Shown one piece after another: positions 50,867 through 58,239 of a stretch of 64,000 nucleotides of DNA. Within the stretch, counting starts at the first letter, position 1. Each line of letters begins with the position of its first letter. The notes under the pieces were generated by a model. It did no database searches, was not told the origin of the DNA, and saw only the letters and a program-made list of their open reading frames with translations. The position numbers and the translations under genes were made by a program. The DNA lies in assembly GCF_000473085.1 (NCBI RefSeq), contig NZ_AXBA01000026.1:1498-65497 (forward strand), read 5' to 3'. The DNA is from Azorhizobium doebereinerae UFLA1-100. GTDB taxonomy: Bacteria; Pseudomonadota; Alphaproteobacteria; Rhizobiales; Xanthobacteraceae.

Positions 50867-51661
50867 ATGCGAACCGCCCGTTCCATCCTGTTTGTCCCGG
50901 CCGACCGGCCGGAGCGCTTTGAGAAGGCCGCGGCCGCCGGCGCCGACGGCGTCATCCTCGATCTTGAAGACGCCGTCCCGTTCGAACGCAAGGATCCGGC
51001 GCGGGATGCCGTGATCGCCTGGCCCGGCAGCCGGCGCTGTATCCTCAGGATCAACCCATTTGGTACGCAATGGTTTTCCCGCGACCTCGAGATGGCGGCG
51101 CGGGCGGATATCCGGACGATCATGGTGCCTAAGGCCGATCCGGAAAGCCTCGCCGCTGTCCACGCCGTTCTGGGCGGCGAGGTCGGGTTGATCGCTTTGG
51201 TCGAGACCGTCGACGGCTACATGCGGTTGCGGGAGGTCTGCCGGCAGGCGGGCGTGGTGCGCCTTGCCTTCGGCAATCTGGATTTCGGGATGGATTCGGG
51301 CCTGGACGACGGCGCGCTCGACGGCGTGCGGGTGCAGATCGCGCTCGAATCGCGCTTTGCCGGGTTGGTTCCGCCGATCGACGGCGTGTGTGCGGCGCTC
51401 AAGGATGAGGATGCCATCGGCCGCGAGGCCCGGCTGGCGAAGGGCAGGGGATATGGGGGCAAGCTCTGCATCCATCCCGCGCAGGTCGCCCCGGTCAATG
51501 CCGCATTCCTGCCGTCCGATGCCGATCTCGCCTGGGCGCGGCGGATCCTCGACGCCGTGGCGCAGGGCGGGGCAGGTGCGATCGCGGTGGATGGGAAAAT
51601 GGTGGATCGGCCCGTGGTCGAGCGCGCGAGGGCCATCACAGCCGCCGGTGGTCAAAAATAA
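50867..51661 (+). CDS. CitE/HpcH-family acyl-CoA lyase (citramalyl/malyl-CoA lyase-like)
   Basis: 264-residue TIM-barrel Mg enzyme. RSILFVPADRPERFEKA (start), ILDLEDAVP (metal contact), RINPFGTQW, ALVETVDGY with the Glu metal ligand, FGNLDFGMDSG with the Asp ligand and GKLCIHPAQV. These enzymes cleave (citra)malyl-CoA-type beta-hydroxyacyl-CoAs into acetyl- or propionyl-CoA and an oxoacid. It has GAGG before the ATG and the strongest operator of the regulon. With the CoA-transferases and MaoC hydratases it makes a transferase-hydratase-lyase route like that of itaconate. Confidence 0.9.
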   Translation: MRTARSILFVPADRPERFEKAAAAGADGVILDLEDAVPFERKDPARDAVIAWPGSRRCILRINPFGTQWFSRDLEMAARADIRTIMVPKADPESLAAVHAVLGGEVGLIALVETVDGYMRLREVCRQAGVVRLAFGNLDFGMDSGLDDGALDGVRVQIALESRFAGLVPPIDGVCAALKDEDAIGREARLAKGRGYGGKLCIHPAQVAPVNAAFLPSDADLAWARRILDAVAQGGAGAIAVDGKMVDRPVVERARAITAAGGQK

Positions 51662-51674
51662 TGCATTATGCACT
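51656..51674 (+). promoter_or_regulatory. ATGCAT operator, site 5
   Basis: ATAATGCATTATGCAC (51658-51673) overlaps the lyase stop codon and lies 85 bases before the next binding-protein ATG. It is almost identical to site 1 and would control the second Liv-type operon (51759-58122). Confidence 0.65.
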
Positions 51675-51758
51675 TTCGGTTTGACCGGCAAAGTTTGGTC
51701 AACTATCGTTCCTTTCAATGGGCAAAAAAAGCCCGCTCATGGTCCTAGGGAGGCCATC

Positions 51759-52970
51759 ATGAACCGGCGCGCAGCGCTCAGGTTGTTAGCTTCGGCTGCC
51801 ATCTCCGCACACATGTTGCCATTGCGATCCGCGTTCGCGGATACGATCGGGGTTGATCCGGCGAACAAGACCGTGACCATCGGCGGGTTCACGCCGATCA
51901 CCGGCCCCGTCCCCTTCTATGCGATCCTGACCCACGCCGCGGAGGCCTTCTTCCGCGCCGCGAACGAGGCGGGCGGCATCAAGGGGTGGAAAATCCGCTA
52001 CGTCACCATGGATGACGGGTACGATCCGGCGCGCAGCGTCGCGGTGACCCGGCGGCTGGTCGAGGACGAGAAGATCTTCGCCCTCGTCGCATCCGTGGGC
52101 ACGGCGACGAACGTGGCGGTGATCCCCTATGCCCAGGAGGCGGGCCTCGGCATGTTCGGGCCGATCGGGGGCGCCTCGGTGTTCTTCTCGCAGCCGAACG
52201 TCTTCCCGCTGCTGCCGGACTACGGCTGGTCGGCGGCCTCGAATGCCGAATACGCCTTGAAGGACCTGAAGCTCGAGAAGATCGCGCTGCTCTGGGAGAA
52301 TGACGAGCTCGGCCGATCCGCCAAGCGCGGGTTCGAGCTCTATATGGACGCGCAGAAGCTCGCGCCGGCCGAATCCGTGCCGTTCGAAGTGAAGACGACG
52401 GACTTCACGCCCCACATCCGGCGGGTGGCCAATTCCGGTGCCCAGGCGGCCATCCTCTTCGGCTCCAATGCGAACCTGGCGGGTGCCCTGAAGGCCGCCG
52501 ACCGGCAGGCGCTCAAGTTGAACTGGTTCGCGCCGTTCTTCACCGCCGACCCCTCAACCTACAAGCTCGCCGGCAAGCTGCTCGACGGGGTGTACTTCTC
52601 GTCCTGGCTGCTGCCGGTCACGAGCGAGGATCCGGCGGTCAAGGCGTATCGGGACGCCATTACGAAATACTATCCCGATGATCCGGTCGGCGTATTCGGC
52701 CTCAACGGCTGGAGCAATGCGGCGCTGTTCGCGAAGGTCTTCGAGGCGCTGATCGACAGCGGCAAGCCGATCACGCGCGAGAACCTGCTGGCCGCCGGCA
52801 ACACGCTCACCGATGCCTCGGTGGGCGGCGCGCGGAAGGTCACCTTCACGGCGAATGACCATCGGGGGACGCGCCAGGAGGCGATCCTCCAGGCGCGGGA
52901 TGGTGCCTTCACCATGGTGAGGGACTTCCGCCCCTATCCGGCCGTCGCGTTCGACGCCAAGCCGGCCTAG
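51759..52970 (+). CDS. ABC solute-binding protein, branched-chain amino acid type
   Basis: 403 residues. The leader MNRRAALRLLASAAISAH is twin-arginine-like and ends near RSAFA. Then VTIGGFTPITGPVPFYAI, FRAANEAGGIKGWKIRYV and DDGYDPARSVAVTRRLVEDEKIFAL follow the HAAT-family pattern. The start at 51759 has AGGGAGG upstream. It heads an operon with two dehydrogenases and the LivHMGF set, under ATGCAT site 5. Likely binds the acid fed to cluster 2. Confidence 0.92.
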   Translation: MNRRAALRLLASAAISAHMLPLRSAFADTIGVDPANKTVTIGGFTPITGPVPFYAILTHAAEAFFRAANEAGGIKGWKIRYVTMDDGYDPARSVAVTRRLVEDEKIFALVASVGTATNVAVIPYAQEAGLGMFGPIGGASVFFSQPNVFPLLPDYGWSAASNAEYALKDLKLEKIALLWENDELGRSAKRGFELYMDAQKLAPAESVPFEVKTTDFTPHIRRVANSGAQAAILFGSNANLAGALKAADRQALKLNWFAPFFTADPSTYKLAGKLLDGVYFSSWLLPVTSEDPAVKAYRDAITKYYPDDPVGVFGLNGWSNAALFAKVFEALIDSGKPITRENLLAAGNTLTDASVGGARKVTFTANDHRGTRQEAILQARDGAFTMVRDFRPYPAVAFDAKPA

Positions 52971-53074
52971 CTGCATCCGCAGGCTTGCAGCATCTTCGTG
53001 CCGCGGGCGATCGGCCGCATCGCCCGCGCGCTGGGCTCACCCATCGCGGCCACCCATGCATCAAGGATCAGTCT

Positions 53075-53821
53075 ATGGCTGGATCTCCCGTAAGTGGCCC
53101 TCCGCGTCTGGATGGTCAGGTCGCGCTCGTCACGGGCGCGGCCGGTGGTATTGGCAGGGCCGTCGTGCGTGTTCTGGCGGAGGCGGGCGCCAGGGTGGTG
53201 GCGACGGACATCGTCGCGGAGGCGGATCTTGCGCAGGCGGCGGGCTACAAGCGTTGCGATCTCACCTCCCAGCAGGACAGCGAGCGGCTGATTGACGAGG
53301 TCTGCGCCGAGTTCGGGGCCGTCGACATCCTCGTCCTCTGCGCGGGCAGCATCTCGAACAAGCCGCTGTGGGAGTCCACCGATGAGGAGTGGAAGTCCGT
53401 CTTCGACGTCAATGTCATGGGGGTCGTCCATCCGGTCCGCAAGCTCTACCCGCTGATGGCGGAACGCGGCTACGGCAAGATCGTCGCGCTCGGCTCCATC
53501 GCCGCGAAGATCGGCGGTGTCGCGTCCGGCCCCTCCTATGTGGCGGCGAAATCCGCGGTCCACGGCCTGATGAAGTGGGTCGCGAAGGCCGGGGCGGGCA
53601 AGGGCGTCTATGCGAACATCATTGCGCCGGGGCCCGTCGAGACGCCCATGTGGGCGAACGTGACGGGGCAGGCGCCGCCTTCGGCGAGCGGCAGCGTCCC
53701 GCTCGGTCGCTTCGGCACGCCCGACGACATCGCCCAAAGCATTCTTTTCCTCTGCTCGCCCGCGTCGAACTGGATCACCGGCACGGTGCTCGACGTGAAT
53801 GGCGGCATGTTGATGGATTGA
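53075..53821 (+). CDS. SDR-family oxidoreductase
   Basis: 248 residues. TGAAGGIG nucleotide site (about 22-29), VLCAGS, GSIAAKIGG with catalytic Ser, YVAAK (Tyr/Lys), APGPVETPMW and a C-terminal VNGGMLMD. The start at 53075 leaves a short Gly/Pro-rich leader before the first strand; ribosome site weak. Placed between the binding protein and permease genes, it is a catabolic passenger of the transport operon and probably oxidises a hydroxyacid or hydroxyacyl-CoA. Confidence 0.9.
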   Translation: MAGSPVSGPPRLDGQVALVTGAAGGIGRAVVRVLAEAGARVVATDIVAEADLAQAAGYKRCDLTSQQDSERLIDEVCAEFGAVDILVLCAGSISNKPLWESTDEEWKSVFDVNVMGVVHPVRKLYPLMAERGYGKIVALGSIAAKIGGVASGPSYVAAKSAVHGLMKWVAKAGAGKGVYANIIAPGPVETPMWANVTGQAPPSASGSVPLGRFGTPDDIAQSILFLCSPASNWITGTVLDVNGGMLMD

Positions 53822-53824
53822 ACA

Positions 53825-54736
53825 ATGACCTCGCACGAAACGATCGGATTCATCGGGCTGGGCGTGATGGGCGGACCGATGTGCCGCAACCTCGCCCAGA
53901 AGCACGAGGGGGCGGTGACCGCCTTCGACCTCAATGCCGCGGCGCTCGCGGACCTGTCGGACACCAAGGCCGCTGTCGCAGCTTCCGTTGCTGAAGTGGC
54001 GCGCGCGGCGGATGTGATCTTCCTGTCCCTGCCCGGCGACGCGCAAGTGGAGCGGGTCTGCACGGGCCCCGACGGCATCCTTGCCGCCGCCCGGCCGGGC
54101 TCGGTGGTGGTGGATCTCAGCACCACGTCGGTCGGCGCGGCGCACCGGGTCGGGGCGGCGCTCGCCGCCCGCGGCATCGGCTTTGCCGACGCGCCCGTCG
54201 CCCGGACGCGCGAGGCGGCGCGCAAGGGGGAACTGAGCATCATGGTGGGGGCCAGCCCGGAGGTCTTCGAACGGATCCGGCCGCTTCTCGGCCACATGGG
54301 CACCGATGTCACCCATTGCGGTCAGATCGGCACCGGGCAGACGGTGAAGCTGATCAACAACAATCTGCTGTTCGAGCATGTGGTCGCGCTGGCCGAGATG
54401 ATGGTGCTCGGAGAGCGGGCGGGGGTCGCGCCCCAGGTCCTGCTGGAGGCGGTCTCCAAGGGCTCGGGAGACAGCTTCGCCCTGCGCAATCACGGCATGA
54501 AGGCCATGTTGCCCCGGGCCTTCCCGGAGAAGGCGTTTCCGCCCGAATATGTGCTGAAGGACATCGACTACCTGCTCGCGCTGGCCAAGGAGCACGGCTT
54601 CGATGCCAAGGCCGTGGAGCTGGCCCGGCGCTATTACGAGGCGGCCCGGACGCAGGGCGTCTCCGGGCGGTATTTCCCCTGCGTGATCGAGGTGATCGAG
54701 GCCGGCGCCGCGCGCGACCTGCAGGTCGCGTCGTGA
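53825..54736 (+). CDS. Beta-hydroxyacid dehydrogenase (3-hydroxyisobutyrate dehydrogenase-like)
   Basis: 303 residues. GFIGLGVMGGPMCRNLAQ (NAD site), FLSLPGDAQVE, FADAPVARTREAARKGELSIMVG in place of the usual DAPVSGG loop, and GQTVKLINNNLL with the catalytic Lys and Asn. The substrate loop differs from true HIBADH, so a different small hydroxyacid is likely. It begins three bases after the SDR stop and overlaps LivH at GTGA. Confidence 0.9.
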   Translation: MTSHETIGFIGLGVMGGPMCRNLAQKHEGAVTAFDLNAAALADLSDTKAAVAASVAEVARAADVIFLSLPGDAQVERVCTGPDGILAAARPGSVVVDLSTTSVGAAHRVGAALAARGIGFADAPVARTREAARKGELSIMVGASPEVFERIRPLLGHMGTDVTHCGQIGTGQTVKLINNNLLFEHVVALAEMMVLGERAGVAPQVLLEAVSKGSGDSFALRNHGMKAMLPRAFPEKAFPPEYVLKDIDYLLALAKEHGFDAKAVELARRYYEAARTQGVSGRYFPCVIEVIEAGAARDLQVAS

Positions 54737-55632
54737 GCGGGCTTTTCGCCCTTTTCCAGGACTTGCCGACCCTGCTCTGGTCCGGCCTCGTTTCAGGCTG
54801 CCTGTATGGCCTCGGCGCGCTCGGCCTGGTGATGGTCTTCAAGAGCTCGCGGGTGGTCAATTTCGCGCACGGCAATCTGGCGGGACTGGCCGCCTTCCTG
54901 GTCTACGGCTTCTCGTCCGGCGTCCTGCTCAACCTGTCCTGGGGCAGCGCCGTCGCGCTGTCCCTCGGCCTCACCTGCCTTGTCGGCGTGCTCGCCTATG
55001 CGGTGATCGCCCCGCTGGTGTTCAAGTCCGATCTCACCAGCACCATCGCCACGCTGGGCATAGGCCTCATCCTCCAGGGCACGATCCAGATCGTGTTCGG
55101 GGCGGAGATCGTCAGCTTGGAACTGCCCATCCCGTCGTTCGGGTTCGGCGTGGGGGGGCTGCGGATCACGGCCTACGACCTGACCGTCCTGGCGGTCACG
55201 ATCCTGATGATCGGTTCGCTGTTCTTCGTCATCGAGCGCACCAAGCTCGGCATCGCCTTCCGCGCGGTCTGCTCGAACCCCTTCGCCAGCCGCGTCTGCG
55301 GCTTGAACCTGCGCCTGGTCCACCTGTTCTCGTGGGTGTCCGGGGCGGTCCTGGGGCTGGTGGCCGCGCTGCTCATCGTTCCCACCACCTTCCTGAGCTC
55401 GACGACGGTCGCCTCGTTCATGCTGACCGCCTTCACGGCCGCGGTGGTCGGGGGATTTTCGAGCCTTCCGGGCGCCGCGGTCGGCGGCATCCTGGTGGGT
55501 GTCGCGATGAACCTGTTCTCCTTCTACGTCTCGCCCGAGTTCATGAACACCTTCCTGCTTGGGGTCATCATGCTCACCTTGAACTTCTTTCCCGACGGTC
55601 TCCTCGAAAAGGCGGTAGGTGGCCGTGTCTGA
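54733..55632 (+). CDS. livH: ABC permease, LivH type (second system)
   Basis: 299-residue permease. Starts with GTG at 54733, overlapping the dehydrogenase stop (GTGA). FKSSRVVNFAHGNLAGLAAF near residue 40 and AFTAAVVGGFSSLPGAAVGG near 240 are the LivH motifs. About eight membrane segments. Confidence 0.9.
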   Translation: MSGLFALFQDLPTLLWSGLVSGCLYGLGALGLVMVFKSSRVVNFAHGNLAGLAAFLVYGFSSGVLLNLSWGSAVALSLGLTCLVGVLAYAVIAPLVFKSDLTSTIATLGIGLILQGTIQIVFGAEIVSLELPIPSFGFGVGGLRITAYDLTVLAVTILMIGSLFFVIERTKLGIAFRAVCSNPFASRVCGLNLRLVHLFSWVSGAVLGLVAALLIVPTTFLSSTTVASFMLTAFTAAVVGGFSSLPGAAVGGILVGVAMNLFSFYVSPEFMNTFLLGVIMLTLNFFPDGLLEKAVGGRV

Positions 55633-56599
55633 GCTTGTGCATCCCGAAGGGGCCATCCGGAGCCCGGCCCGCGCCGTGCCCGATCTGCGCAAATGGCTCG
55701 CCGCGCTGGTCGTGGCCGTCCTGGCGGTGCTGCCGATGCTGTCGGGCTCGTTCCTGCTCTACAGCCTGTCGCTCTGCTTCGCCAATGCGATCGCCGTGCT
55801 CTCGGTCAGCGTTCTGGTGCGATATGGCGGCGAGGTGTCCATCGGGCACAGCTTCTTCGTCGCGCTGGGCGCGTACACCGTGGCCGTCATGGAGAAGCAT
55901 CTCGGCCTGGGGCTGTGGATCAGCCTGCCGGTCGCCCTGCTCATGGGCTTCGCGGCCGGGTTGCTGTTCGCGGTCCCTTCCCGCCGCATGTCCGGCATAT
56001 ATCTCGCCGTCGCCAGCATGGCTCTGGCTCTCAGCCTTCCTGAGCTGCTGATCCATATGGAGCGGTGGACCGGGGGATTCGAGGGCCTGTATATCTCCCG
56101 CGACCTTCTGCCCGGCGTCGCGAAGGCCGGTCAGCGATACTATTTCGCCTTGGCCGCCCTCATCCTGGTCTGTCTGGCCATGGCGCATTTCCGCGGCTCC
56201 CGCCAGGGCATGGCGCTGCTTCTGGCGCGCGCCCATCCCCGCGCCGCGGAGGCCTTCGGAATCACCCGGAGCTGGGCGCGCATCAGCGTCTTTGCCTTGA
56301 GCGCCACGCTGGCATCGCTCTCCGGCGCGGTGGTGGCGTTTGCGAGCTCCACCGTGTCGCCCAACAGCTTCACGCTCTGGAGCGGAATCTTCTACCTGGT
56401 GGGCTCGGTGGTCAGCCTGCAGGGCACATCGCTCCTCGCGGCGCTGGTCGGGGGCGGGATCATTACCCTGGTTCCGCAGTATCTGGCTGGCGCGGGAGAC
56501 TATGTGCCCATCCTGTACGGCTCCGCGCTGCTGATCGTGACCCTGCTCGCCAACAGCGGCTCCGGCCTGCGCCGCCTCCTGCCCGGCAAGGGAGCCTGA
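55619..56599 (+). CDS. livM: ABC permease, LivM type (second system)
   Basis: 326-residue permease. VRYGGEVSIGHSFFVALGAYT and GIYLAVASMALALSL are the LivM blocks, with GSVVSLQGTSLLAALVGGG near the C-terminus. The start is GTG 55619 (or 55625), overlapping livH by 14 bases; it ends one base before livG. Confidence 0.9.
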   Translation: MAVSELVHPEGAIRSPARAVPDLRKWLAALVVAVLAVLPMLSGSFLLYSLSLCFANAIAVLSVSVLVRYGGEVSIGHSFFVALGAYTVAVMEKHLGLGLWISLPVALLMGFAAGLLFAVPSRRMSGIYLAVASMALALSLPELLIHMERWTGGFEGLYISRDLLPGVAKAGQRYYFALAALILVCLAMAHFRGSRQGMALLLARAHPRAAEAFGITRSWARISVFALSATLASLSGAVVAFASSTVSPNSFTLWSGIFYLVGSVVSLQGTSLLAALVGGGIITLVPQYLAGAGDYVPILYGSALLIVTLLANSGSGLRRLLPGKGA

Positions 56600-56600
56600 T

Positions 56601-57401
56601 ATGGCGATCATCCATGCGGAAGCGGCGCCCGAGACGCGGGGGGCGCTCGTCGCGAGCGGCATAAACCTGTCGTTCGGCGGCATCGATGTGCTCAAGGGCG
56701 TCGACCTGGACCTCCGGCCCGGATTGGTCACGGGTCTGATCGGGCCGAACGGGGCTGGCAAGACCAGCCTCTTCAACTGCCTGACGGGCCTGTATCATCC
56801 GAACCGGGGACGGATCGCGCTCGGCGATACGGCGCTTGATGTGCTGTCTCCGGCGCGCAGGGCTGGCCTGGGCATGGTGCGTTCGTTTCAGCACATGGCG
56901 CTGAGCCCCGATCTCACCCTGCTGGAAAACGTCATGACCGGCCTGACGCTGTCTCGCCGCAGCGGATGGGGCAGTGCCTTCCTGCCCATGCCGCGCGGCC
57001 GCGCGGAGACGCAGGATGCCCGGCGCAGGGCGATGGCGGCGCTCGATGAGCTCGGCATCGCCGGAGCGGCGGATCTTGCCCCTCCGGAACTGCCGCCCGG
57101 CACGCAGCGCCTGGGGGAAATCGCCCGTGCCCTCGTCGGGGGGCCGAAGGTGCTCCTGCTGGACGAGCCCGCCGCCGGCTTGAACGCCGTGGAAACGCGC
57201 GACCTGACGCGCGCTTTGCGGCGGGTCATGCATCCCGCGCTCATCATGGTGGTGGTGGAGCATGACATGGACCTGATCATGCAGCTGTGCGACCAGATCT
57301 ACGTGCTCAACTTCGGCAAGGTCATCGCCTGCGGTTCGCCGGAGGCGGTCCAGGCCGATCCGGAGGTCCTGCGGGTCTATCTCGGGGCTGGCGATGAATG
57401 A
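56601..57401 (+). CDS. livG: ABC ATPase, LivG type (second system)
   Basis: 266-residue ATPase. Walker A GPNGAGKTS, SFQHMALSPDLTLLENV, signature region LPPGTQRLGEIARALV in which the usual LSxGxQ is altered to LPPGTQ, Walker B LLLDEPAAGLNA and VVEHDMDLIM. Intact, in contrast to the frameshifted livG of the first system; the relaxed signature is worth noting but still has Gly and Gln. Confidence 0.9.
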   Translation: MAIIHAEAAPETRGALVASGINLSFGGIDVLKGVDLDLRPGLVTGLIGPNGAGKTSLFNCLTGLYHPNRGRIALGDTALDVLSPARRAGLGMVRSFQHMALSPDLTLLENVMTGLTLSRRSGWGSAFLPMPRGRAETQDARRRAMAALDELGIAGAADLAPPELPPGTQRLGEIARALVGGPKVLLLDEPAAGLNAVETRDLTRALRRVMHPALIMVVVEHDMDLIMQLCDQIYVLNFGKVIACGSPEAVQADPEVLRVYLGAGDE

Positions 57402-58122
57402 TCTTCTGAAAGTCCGGGGCCTGCGCGTGCGCTACGGCGCCACCTGCGGCGTTGCCGATGTGGAGCTTGCCGTGCCATCCGGCGCGGTCGTCTCGTTGCT
57501 CGGCGCGAACGGCGCCGGCAAGTCCTCGATCCTGAAGGGGGTGGCCGGATTGGCCGAGGCCGAGGGCGAGGTGATCTTCGCGGGGCGGGACCTCAGCCGG
57601 GCCTCCGCGCGCGAGCGGGTCAGGAGCGGCATAGTCTATGTGCCGGAGGGGCGCGAGATTGTCGCGGCGCTGACCGTGGACGAGAACCTCACCCTGGGCG
57701 GCTTCATGCTCGACGGCAGAACGCGTGCCGCGCGGCGCAGCACGATCCTGGATCTCTTCCCGGAAATCTCCAACAGAACGCGGGCGCCGGCCTGGATGCT
57801 GAGCGGGGGCGAACAGCAGATGCTCGCGATCGGCCGGGCCCTCATGAGCGCGCCCCGGCTGCTGCTGCTGGACGAGCCGTCCCTGGGCCTGGCGCCCCTG
57901 CTCATCCGGCGCGTGTTCGAGCGGCTCGGGCAAATCCGCTCGGAGACCGGCCTCTCGATCCTGCTCGTCGAGCAGAATTACGCGATGGTCTCGCGCTTCT
58001 CGGACATTCTCTATTTCGTGCGCAGCGGCCAGATATCCGGTCACCGGCTGGCAAGCGAGATCGACGTGTCGGAGGAGGGGCGCCGGGAGCTTCTCGAATC
58101 CTATCTCGGCGCCCGGCACTGA
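57394..58122 (+). CDS. livF: ABC ATPase, LivF type (second system)
   Basis: 242-residue ATPase. Walker A GANGAGKSS, YVPEGREIVAALTVDENL, signature LSGGEQQMLAIGRAL, Walker B LLLDEPSLGLAP and LLVEQNYAMV. It overlaps livG by eight bases and ends the operon at a hairpin. Confidence 0.93.
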   Translation: MNDLLKVRGLRVRYGATCGVADVELAVPSGAVVSLLGANGAGKSSILKGVAGLAEAEGEVIFAGRDLSRASARERVRSGIVYVPEGREIVAALTVDENLTLGGFMLDGRTRAARRSTILDLFPEISNRTRAPAWMLSGGEQQMLAIGRALMSAPRLLLLDEPSLGLAPLLIRRVFERLGQIRSETGLSILLVEQNYAMVSRFSDILYFVRSGQISGHRLASEIDVSEEGRRELLESYLGARH

Positions 58123-58175
58123 ACATCCGCAGACCGTGTCGGGGAGGCCGCACCGCACCCCCCTTGGCAGGCCGG

Positions 58176-58201
58176 TGCCGGCGGCGTCATCGCCACCGGC
58201 A
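58176..58201. terminator. Hairpin between convergent livF and the RND gene
   Basis: TGCCGGCGGCG (58176-58186) pairs with CGCCACCGGCA (58191-58201) at 10 of 11 positions over a 4-base loop, in the 117-base convergent gap. No U-tract. Confidence 0.5.
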
Positions 58202-58239
58202 CGTCCAGCCACCCGCACGCCCAAGTGGGCCGTGCTGGA

